Source: JAGUYA01 sp043802425
Lineage (GTDB): Bacteria; Omnitrophota; Gorgyraeia; Gygaellales; Profunditerraquicolaceae
NCBI GenBank assembly: GCA_043802425.1
Contig: JAZDLA010000033.1
Span: forward strand, 1-11,648
Reading direction: 5' to 3'
Length of the DNA stretch: 11,648 nt
The position numbers were made by a program, and so were the translations under genes. The notes under the pieces were generated by a model. That model did not search any database. It was not told where the DNA came from and worked only from the letters and a program-made list of their open reading frames with translations. Every line of letters starts with the position of its first letter. Position 1 is the stretch's first letter. Below are positions 6,225-11,648 of the stretch, one piece after another.

Positions 6225-6551
6225 CTGTTTTTGGTCTTCCGCGTATTTATCGCAGACGGATTTCCCCCAGAGCTTTACGCCTGATTTATGCGCGCCCCGG
6301 GCCAAGGCATGGGCAGAAACAGGGGCAGTCAATACTATAAATAGAATACATAGAATTGCTTTTATCCCGACAGCAGTAAACCCCTTAAACAAAAATAACC
6401 CGAAGAGTATCCCGCAGGTCCCTAGGGTTACGGATTTCGTGGCAGCCTGCAGGCGATTATAGACATCGGGTAAACGGATTAAGCCTAAACAGCCAAAGAA
6501 ATCAAAGACTAACCCTATAATTATAAAAATGATGCCTATTGTTTCATTCAT
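6222..6551 (-). CDS. mnhG: Na+/H+ antiporter subunit MnhG/MrpG
   Basis: The 109-residue protein has three hydrophobic helices and the MnhG_PhaG signature: GLIRLPDVYNRLQAATKS (23-40), TLGTCG, and TAPVSAHALARGAH (75-88). MrpG is a small, essential membrane subunit of the multi-subunit cation/proton antiporter (MbhC in archaeal hydrogenases). I chose ATG at 6551 rather than TTG at 6554. GGGAGA lies a suitable distance upstream, and the overlap with mnhF is 8 bases. The C-terminal tail from residue 90 is slightly longer than common and charged. Confidence 0.93.
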   Translation of the reverse strand: MNETIGIIFIIIGLVFDFFGCLGLIRLPDVYNRLQAATKSVTLGTCGILFGLFLFKGFTAVGIKAILCILFIVLTAPVSAHALARGAHKSGVKLWGKSVCDKYAEDQKQ

Positions 6552-6903
6552 CAAAGTTTCTCCCTTCCAGGTATTTAGCTAAAGCCAAAGTAGAAATAAA
6601 ACTCTGTAAGGCCCAGGCAATACCGATGTCGATATACCAGTCTCTGCCTGTCGGGATTCCTAATATGGCACAAAAACCTAAAACCAATATCCCCAAGATA
6701 TCAATCGCTACCGCCCTATCCGCAGAAGTAGGCCCTCTTATAATACGCCAGAGACAAAATAAGGCGCAGAAAAAAAGTATAAAAAAGCAGTGCTTTAGAA
6801 ACATAGACTGCCATTCCAACAAAGAGGGCAAGGGGCAAAAAATAATTACCGCAAGGATAACTATAATGAGTATTAGCCCTAATAACCAGCGCAATTTCCT
6901 CAT
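6544..6903 (-). CDS. mnhF: Na+/H+ antiporter subunit MnhF/MrpF
   Basis: The signature RGPTSADRAVAID (56-68), followed by two hydrophobic helices, identifies MnhF_PhaF (MbhB). The family usually has about 90 residues. Here 119 are read because of an additional N-terminal hydrophobic helix (7-23). An internal ATG at 6804 would give a typical-length protein, but the 6903 start overlaps the mnhE stop by ATGA like its neighbours, so it is preferred. The subunit is a structural part of the ion-conducting membrane arm. Confidence 0.92.
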   Translation of the reverse strand: MRKLRWLLGLILIIVILAVIIFCPLPSLLEWQSMFLKHCFFILFFCALFCLWRIIRGPTSADRAVAIDILGILVLGFCAILGIPTGRDWYIDIGIAWALQSFISTLALAKYLEGRNFDE

Positions 6904-7397
6904 TCAAAAATCCTTCTTAAAATACCTTCAAACTTTTTGACAATCATCTCTGTGGCTTTCTGGGTATCTTGATCCTTTACATCAATCCAGTGTATGTAGA
7001 GAATGCCGTTCTTCTCGTCGATATCTACGCACATTGTACCGGGGGTGAGGGTAATGGAGTTTGCCAGAAAGGTCAAGGCGGTATCCGATTTTAATGTAGT
7101 CTTTACTTTCACAATACCGGGGTTAATCGGTAAATTAGGATGAACTACCCGATAAGCCACGTCAATATTTGCCTTTATGCACTCCCAGAGAAATAATGGG
7201 GCGTAATAGATAAACCATAGATACCGGCTGACGTGCTTAAATATATGCGGCCTCTTGACAAACAAATCTCCAGTTACAAAGGCAACAAACCCGCAAATAA
7301 AAACACCGGTAATCAAATGTTGCAAATCTATCGGCCAGGTCAAAAATGACCAAACCAAAAGGGCAAGTATAAATAATATAATCTGACTCTTTCTCAT
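6900..7397 (-). CDS. mnhE: Na+/H+ antiporter subunit MnhE/MrpE
   Basis: The 165-residue protein has two or three hydrophobic helices at the N-terminus and the MNHE signature LANSITLTPGT (111-121), followed by a soluble alpha/beta tail ending in IVKKFEGILRRIFE. MrpE (MbhA) belongs to the membrane domain of the antiporter and contributes to assembly and stability. It overlaps both neighbours by 4 bases (ATGA), which indicates coupled translation. Confidence 0.94.
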   Translation of the reverse strand: MRKSQIILFILALLVWSFLTWPIDLQHLITGVFICGFVAFVTGDLFVKRPHIFKHVSRYLWFIYYAPLFLWECIKANIDVAYRVVHPNLPINPGIVKVKTTLKSDTALTFLANSITLTPGTMCVDIDEKNGILYIHWIDVKDQDTQKATEMIVKKFEGILRRIFE

Positions 7398-8881
7398 TTT
7401 AACGCCCCAAAAACTAAATCTTTGTAACCGTTACCTAATAATAAAGTATTAACCGCAGACTCTAAAAAAGGTTTAAATACCGGCACAAGCAATAGACCGC
7501 TAACCACGCATATAGCTGCCAGGATTATCATGGATAATTGCATAAGCCCGGGCACCTCTCTTATTTTCAACCAAGCCTCAGTAATCTTACCGAAAAATGT
7601 ATTCTTAAAGAACTTCAAATAATAAGCCAGGGTCACAATACTTACTAATATAGCTACGCTCGCAAACCAAACGTGTCCTGCCTGTATTGCGGCGATAACG
7701 ATGATTAATTTACTCCAAAATCCGCCCAGGGGAGGAATTCCCGATATCGACATCGAACCCAATAGACTAGTATAGCCGGTAACAGGCAGGCGAGAATTCA
7801 GCCCGCCTAATTTCTTTAAATCGCGCGTATTGGTGGAATATTCAATAGCGCCTGAATTTAAAAAGAGTAAGGATTTAAAGACCGCGTGGTTAAAGAGGTG
7901 GAATAACCCGCCTAAGATAGCCAGGGGCGTACCTATCCCCAGGGCGAATATGATATAGCCTATTTGGCTTATGCTGGAATAGGCAAACATTCTTTTTATA
8001 TCACGTTGCGCTATAGCCAAAAATGCGCCTGCCACCATAGATATCAGGCCCAAAACTACCAGGACAAAAAGTAGCTGACTAGAGACGCCAAGGATATTAA
8101 AGAAAATCCTGCAAATAGCATAAACGCCTAATGTCTTTATGAATACCCCCGAAAGCATCGCCGATATCGGGGCTGGCGCAGAAGGGTGTGCATCCGCAAG
8201 CCAAGCGTGAAACGGGACCAACGCAGCCTTAAGGCCAAAACCCGCTAAAAATAATACCGCTACAAAACTGACAATCATGCTGTTGGATTTGACAGATAAA
8301 ACAGAGGCGATATCTGCCATATTTAAAGTAGAGGTGTAGCCATACAAAAGGGCAATCCCCAACAGGATAAAACTGGAGGCTACCGAACCCATTACCGCAT
8401 ATTTAAAAGACGCCTCTAATTCTTCAGATCCCGTCCCGAAGGCAACCAAGGCATAGCTGGCAATGGAGGCAATCTCCAGAAAGACAAAAAGATTGAATAA
8501 GTCACCCGTGATGATTATGCCGTTCATACCTGCCAGCATCAGCATAAACAAGGTATAGAATCTATATTTATCCGTATATCTCTCCATATAATTAACGGAA
8601 TATACCGTGACCAGGAAACTCACTAAATTTACCGTAACCAACATAAAGCTGGTTAGGCCATCTAAGACCATACAGATTCCTACGGGCGGTATCCAGCCCC
8701 CTACTTTATAGACAATAACTTTGTGTGCGGTAACCAAAGAGATAGAATATAGCGAAAATATTAATAAACCCAACGTGCCCAAATTAGCCAGGAGATCGGA
8801 AAGATTTTTTATCCTCTTTCCCAAAAGCGAGATCAAAAATGCTGCCGCCAAGGGAATAATCACAAAAATAGGTAATATCAT
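7394..8881 (-). CDS. mnhD: Antiporter subunit MnhD/MrpD (NuoN/NuoM-like proton channel)
   Basis: This 495-residue polytopic protein of the proton-conducting membrane transporter family has the key residues of the ion path. These are Glu136 in GDLFNLFVFLEI (TM5), Lys218 in FGLKAALVPFHAWL (TM7), Lys249 (TM8) and Lys391 in GGFWSKLIIV (TM12), positions that match MrpD numbering closely. AYSSISQIGYI (300-310) and LFHLFNHAVFKSLLFL (326-341) are further family hallmarks. It exchanges cytoplasmic Na+ or other cations for protons with the other subunits. It overlaps mnhC and mnhE by 4 bases each. It is MbhH in the archaeal hydrogenase nomenclature. Confidence 0.95.
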   Translation of the reverse strand: MILPIFVIIPLAAAFLISLLGKRIKNLSDLLANLGTLGLLIFSLYSISLVTAHKVIVYKVGGWIPPVGICMVLDGLTSFMLVTVNLVSFLVTVYSVNYMERYTDKYRFYTLFMLMLAGMNGIIITGDLFNLFVFLEIASIASYALVAFGTGSEELEASFKYAVMGSVASSFILLGIALLYGYTSTLNMADIASVLSVKSNSMIVSFVAVLFLAGFGLKAALVPFHAWLADAHPSAPAPISAMLSGVFIKTLGVYAICRIFFNILGVSSQLLFVLVVLGLISMVAGAFLAIAQRDIKRMFAYSSISQIGYIIFALGIGTPLAILGGLFHLFNHAVFKSLLFLNSGAIEYSTNTRDLKKLGGLNSRLPVTGYTSLLGSMSISGIPPLGGFWSKLIIVIAAIQAGHVWFASVAILVSIVTLAYYLKFFKNTFFGKITEAWLKIREVPGLMQLSMIILAAICVVSGLLLVPVFKPFLESAVNTLLLGNGYKDLVFGALK

Positions 8882-9216
8882 CCTCTTAATCTCCGAATCT
8901 TAGTAATATCAAAGGTGCCGTATTTCTCGAATATCCTGATAGCAATCGCCACAATTAATGCCGTGACTGCCAGGCCGATAACAATAGAAGTCAGAACCAA
9001 GGCCTGCGGTAAGGGGTCAACCATATTCGTAATACCCTGGCCTTCGGCTAATATCGGAGCGCGACCATGTGCGCGGTAGCCAACCAGAACAAAAAATAAA
9101 TTAACCGCATACTCGATAATCCCCAGGCCTATAATCATCTTGATAATATTTCTTTTTCTCAAAACCGCATACAGCCCGATGCAGAATAAGACAAAACACA
9201 ATATATAAACGCTCAT
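8878..9216 (-). CDS. mnhC: Antiporter subunit MnhC/MrpC (NuoK-like)
   Basis: The 112-residue protein has three helices. The NuoK-type Glu35 is in GLGIIEYAVNL, and the MnhC hallmark DPLPQALVLTSIVIGLAVTA spans 67-86. It corresponds to MbhG and NuoK and lies between the antiporter-like subunits in the membrane arm. It overlaps mnhB and mnhD by 4 bases. Confidence 0.95.
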   Translation of the reverse strand: MSVYILCFVLFCIGLYAVLRKRNIIKMIIGLGIIEYAVNLFFVLVGYRAHGRAPILAEGQGITNMVDPLPQALVLTSIVIGLAVTALIVAIAIRIFEKYGTFDITKIRRLRG

Positions 9217-9662
9217 TCTTTCTCCCCTAACCCTCTAAATAACACCAGGGCCGCAAAAATGGCAAATAAACCTGCTCCTACCTTAAGAGATATAGCGATG
9301 TTACACAAAGGAATAATCCCCGCGCTGAATAATGTGAAAGGTTCACCCTTATCTAAGAAGAAATTAAAAAAGAAGTAGCCCCCTAAAAGACCCAGTAACG
9401 CTATGGACAAAAACATCAATGCCCCCAGGCTCTCTAAAATAGAGGCCAAGCCTTGCGATAACTTTTTTAAGGCCACCTCCCTGCCGAAGGCAAGCATTAA
9501 ATGAATAAAGGAAAGTGCAATGATTACCCCGCCGGCAAACCCTCCGCCCGGTGAGATGTGGCCGTGTAAAACAATATAAATCCCGTAGAGTAATATCAGG
9601 CCGACGGTCAGCCGGGTGATGGTCTTAACAATTAAAGTCATACCCGCTTCTTTATTTTTCAT
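9213..9662 (-). CDS. mnhB: Antiporter subunit MnhB/MrpB (MbhF-like)
   Basis: The 149-residue protein has four helices and the MnhB signature GHISPGGGFAGG (34-45). The late motif GIIPLCNIAISLKVGAG (115-131) agrees with the family. ATG 9662 is chosen because AGGA lies six bases upstream; an internal ATG at 9641 has only a weak site. It overlaps the DUF4040 gene by 11 bases and mnhC by 4. Confidence 0.94.
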   Translation of the reverse strand: MKNKEAGMTLIVKTITRLTVGLILLYGIYIVLHGHISPGGGFAGGVIIALSFIHLMLAFGREVALKKLSQGLASILESLGALMFLSIALLGLLGGYFFFNFFLDKGEPFTLFSAGIIPLCNIAISLKVGAGLFAIFAALVLFRGLGEKE

Positions 9663-10176
9663 GGCTAATCCTGCCTACTTTTCTAATCACCGCCAATACC
9701 CCTATCACTGCAGTAAAAAGAATGGTGGCTTCACCTAAGGTATCATAACCTCTAAAATCTAAGATTATCGAAGCAACGATATTAGCCGCCCCGGTCTTCT
9801 CCATCCCTCTAATAATATATTCCTGGGCTACTCTCATAAGCGGCTGGCCGAATTGAGGTAGATCCTTGAAGGAAAAATAAGCACAAACCAGAAAAATACC
9901 GATGAATAATAACGTAGAGATAGTATTAAAGACCCATCTGCCGTCTCTGATTAAAGGCAGGTCTTTCTTGATGGTGGCGCGGATAAGAATAATTAAACAG
10001 AGTATCTCCACCACCAACTGGGTAATTGCTAGGTCCGGGGCCTTCAAAATCAGAAAGGCCATAGATAAACCTAAGCCCACTGCGCCCATAGCAATGACGC
10101 TGGAAAGCAGATCTTCAATCTGAACCGCCGCAATAGCGGCAAAAATCATAAATAATAAGAGTAGTTGTAGTTCCAT
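9652..10176 (-). CDS. DUF4040 / MbhD+MbhE-like membrane subunit (equivalent to MrpA C-terminal part)
   Basis: The 174-residue protein joins two known pieces. The first half is DUF4040/MbhD-like, with LGLSMAFLILKAPDLAITQL at 35-54. The second half is MbhE-like, with TGAANIVASIILDFRGYDTL (128-147) and GEATILFTAVIGV (148-160). In Mrp operons these helices form the C-terminal end of MrpA, while in archaeal MBH they are two separate genes; here they form a single free-standing gene. The ATG lies one base after the stop of the NuoL-like gene, without a visible Shine-Dalgarno, so coupling is likely. Confidence 0.9.
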   Translation of the reverse strand: MELQLLLLFMIFAAIAAVQIEDLLSSVIAMGAVGLGLSMAFLILKAPDLAITQLVVEILCLIILIRATIKKDLPLIRDGRWVFNTISTLLFIGIFLVCAYFSFKDLPQFGQPLMRVAQEYIIRGMEKTGAANIVASIILDFRGYDTLGEATILFTAVIGVLAVIRKVGRISHEK

Positions 10177-10177
10177 A

Positions 10178-11648
10178 TTATCTTAAAAATGCCCAGAATA
10201 ACCAGATCATCCCTAAAAGTGTCCAGACTAAATAAGTAGGCAGAACCCCGTTGTGTAAATATTGGAGAAATTTGCTAATAGCAAAAACAATCTTTTTCCC
10301 CTGTTCGTAGATATCAAAAACCCCTGCTTCGGCTTTATGATAAACGGCCTTTAAGATCCCGAATTCTTTGATGGTATTATAAAATTCTGTACCGCTGACC
10401 CTAGTTTCTTTAAAATCTGCCGTCTCTGCGCCCACAAAGGCTGTATCCTGGCGCACGGTTGGCCTTAATCCCTTTAATTTAAATATTAAAAGACCTAAGA
10501 CTAAACCAGCAATAATAAGCAGGGTAGATAATCCGGCGTACCAAGTCCCAATAAAATTAACATCTTTTACTGCTGGTAATATAAAATACCTTAACGGAAT
10601 GGCCTGGGCAAATATGCCAAAGACGACGCAGATAATTGCCAGTACGATACAGGGCAACCACATCGTCCAATGGACTTCGCTTGGCTGTTTGCCTGTCCGT
10701 CTATTTTCCGGTTGTCCCAGGAAGGTGGCATGAATTAGTTTCATAAAACTGGCCAGGGTTAAACCTGAACCGAACATCGCTGCCGCCAAACATAAAATAC
10801 TCGTAATCCGCAATCCGTAACTCGCAACTCCTAACTGGTTAATTAAGCCCTGATAAACCATCCATTTGGAGACAAAGCCGTTAAAAGGCGGCACGCCGGA
10901 TATAGAAAGACTGGCAATAAGTGCCGCTATATAGGTAAGGGGCATGAATTTAGCAAGTCCACCCAATTTATCTAAATCGGTGGTGCCCAAATTTTTCTCC
11001 ACGTTACCCGAAACAAGAAATAGGCCCTGTTTATATATAGAATTATTCAACATATGGAATATCCCGCCTGCGATGCCGATAGGAGTACCCGTGCCTATAC
11101 CTAAAACCATGTATCCTACCTGCGATACCGCGTGGTAACCTAAGAGCTTTTTCATGTCGTGCTGGATCAAGGCCATCATCACTGCGGCAATTATGGTAAA
11201 GGCGCCTATAACCATAAGAAAGATATTCATGGCACCGTTCATCACGAATAGGCCTAAAGAGATCCTCGCTAATAGATAAATCCCCAATAATTTATCCAGC
11301 GAAGCGGGTAAATAAGCTACCACCGGCACTGGCGCATCTTTTGCACAACCCGGGATCCAGGAGTGAAAAGGCATAGCTCCGGCTTTAGCAAAAGCTGCGA
11401 TAGCAATACAAACATACGCCAAAACCGCCAAACCATTATTCAGTTCCAGCTTGATATTATCCATCTGTAGGCTGCCGGTAAGATGATAAATTATACCTAT
11501 ACCCAGGAGCATTAACGCATCTGAGCCGCCAACAATAAGAAAAGTTTTCTTAGCTATGTTGCTGGCATCATCACCCATATTAACCAGAATATACAGGGTT
11601 AACCCTAAAAACCCCCAAAATACCGCAAGTAAAATAAGGTTATTGGAG
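10178..11648 (-). CDS. NuoL/HyfB/MrpA-like antiporter subunit (partial, 5' end outside window)
   Basis: The frame is open across the right edge (489 codons visible); ATG at 11578 is internal because upstream codons continue a transmembrane helix. Proton-channel residues are visible: Lys in AAFAKAGAMPFHSW (TM7), Lys in SLDKLLGIYLLARI (TM8) and Lys in FNGFVSKWM (TM12), plus LLGYHAVSQVGYMVLGIG. The TM5 position that is Glu in MnhD here is Gly (GGG at 11614-11612). The C-terminal extension from TAFVGAETADFKETRVSG through KAEAGVFDIYEQGK to the final helix resembles subunits of MBH/Hyf-type complexes. A heptanucleotide repeat lies inside the gene (10803-10837). It is the first visible gene of the antiporter transcript; catalytic subunits may precede it. 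Confidence 0.9.
   Translation of the reverse strand, partial: SNNLILLAVFWGFLGLTLYILVNMGDDASNIAKKTFLIVGGSDALMLLGIGIIYHLTGSLQMDNIKLELNNGLAVLAYVCIAIAAFAKAGAMPFHSWIPGCAKDAPVPVVAYLPASLDKLLGIYLLARISLGLFVMNGAMNIFLMVIGAFTIIAAVMMALIQHDMKKLLGYHAVSQVGYMVLGIGTGTPIGIAGGIFHMLNNSIYKQGLFLVSGNVEKNLGTTDLDKLGGLAKFMPLTYIAALIASLSISGVPPFNGFVSKWMVYQGLINQLGVASYGLRITSILCLAAAMFGSGLTLASFMKLIHATFLGQPENRRTGKQPSEVHWTMWLPCIVLAIICVVFGIFAQAIPLRYFILPAVKDVNFIGTWYAGLSTLLIIAGLVLGLLIFKLKGLRPTVRQDTAFVGAETADFKETRVSGTEFYNTIKEFGILKAVYHKAEAGVFDIYEQGKKIVFAISKFLQYLHNGVLPTYLVWTLLGMIWLFWAFLR
10803..10837. repeat. Degenerate heptanucleotide tandem repeat inside the NuoL-like gene
   Basis: Five 7-base units run head to tail: GTAATCC, GCAATCC, GTAACTC, GCAACTC, CTAACTG. 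The consensus is roughly GYAAYYC. They encode the loop LGVASYGLRIT between two helices without disturbing the frame. The unit size is the same as in the repeat at 6204-6224. Confidence 0.65.

Noticed and set aside
6544..6804. A shorter mnhF beginning at the internal ATG 6804
   Set aside because: It would match the usual length, but the 4-base ATGA overlap at 6903 is the pattern of this operon and the upstream site is only moderate.
6539..6940. A 133-residue plus-strand frame and a 63-residue minus-strand frame (6716-6907) over mnhF
   Set aside because: They overlap the recognised mnhF and have no motifs.
1..11648. CRISPR array, tRNA or rRNA
   Set aside because: No regularly spaced identical repeats, cloverleaf with a CCA-compatible acceptor, or rRNA-like stretch was seen by eye; a cmscan run would be decisive.

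Overview
The window looks like a chromosomal segment of an uncultivated anaerobic or facultative bacterium. Base composition is moderate, all genes are on the minus strand, and the membrane-energy genes are tightly overlapped. The style of the genes (a cyclic-nucleotide-domain patatin fusion, small membrane proteins with a DVDH motif, dispersed intergenic hairpin repeats, an MBH/Mrp-type cluster ending in a polyferredoxin-like gene) recalls Omnitrophota-like candidate phyla. That placement is inference from gene style; no marker gene is present.

Layout, read in transcription order from the right edge to the left. (1) 11648-6222: a nearly gapless Mrp/MBH-type cation/proton antiporter module. 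It holds a NuoL/MrpD-like subunit (5' end outside the window), a DUF4040/MbhD+MbhE-like protein, MnhB, MnhC, MnhD, MnhE, MnhF and MnhG. Most junctions are 4-base ATGA overlaps. (2) 6190-4387: a protein with two 4Fe-4S clusters and a zinc-ribbon-like tail (NuoI/HyfH/MbhN type), then an MFS exporter whose start lies one base after that gene's stop. The ferredoxin subunit suggests that the antiporter belongs to a redox-driven complex (hydrogenase or ferredoxin oxidoreductase). The catalytic subunits are not in the window and may lie beyond the right edge. (3) 4323-3169: a promoter and structured leader, a lipoprotein with a peptidoglycan-binding domain, and a small DVDH membrane protein that appears to start at ATC, closed by a clear intrinsic terminator. 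(4) 3088-1: a second promoter with a near-identical leader, a family 1 glycoside hydrolase, and a translationally coupled cNMP-binding / degenerate MinD-like / patatin fusion that runs off the left edge.

The least ordinary feature is a repeated leader. Two promoters about 1.2 kb apart both drive a roughly 150-base 5' leader. Its first 76 bases are 73/76 identical between copies, with all three differences in one hairpin loop. The middle hairpin has diverged completely in sequence but is still a hairpin, and a 10-base 3' end is shared next to the start codon. A related hairpin, whose arms differ but still pair, lies just upstream of one promoter. Either this is a dispersed regulatory leader or a mobile hairpin repeat that lands at promoters.

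No rRNA, tRNA, CRISPR array, insertion sequence or origin was recognised.
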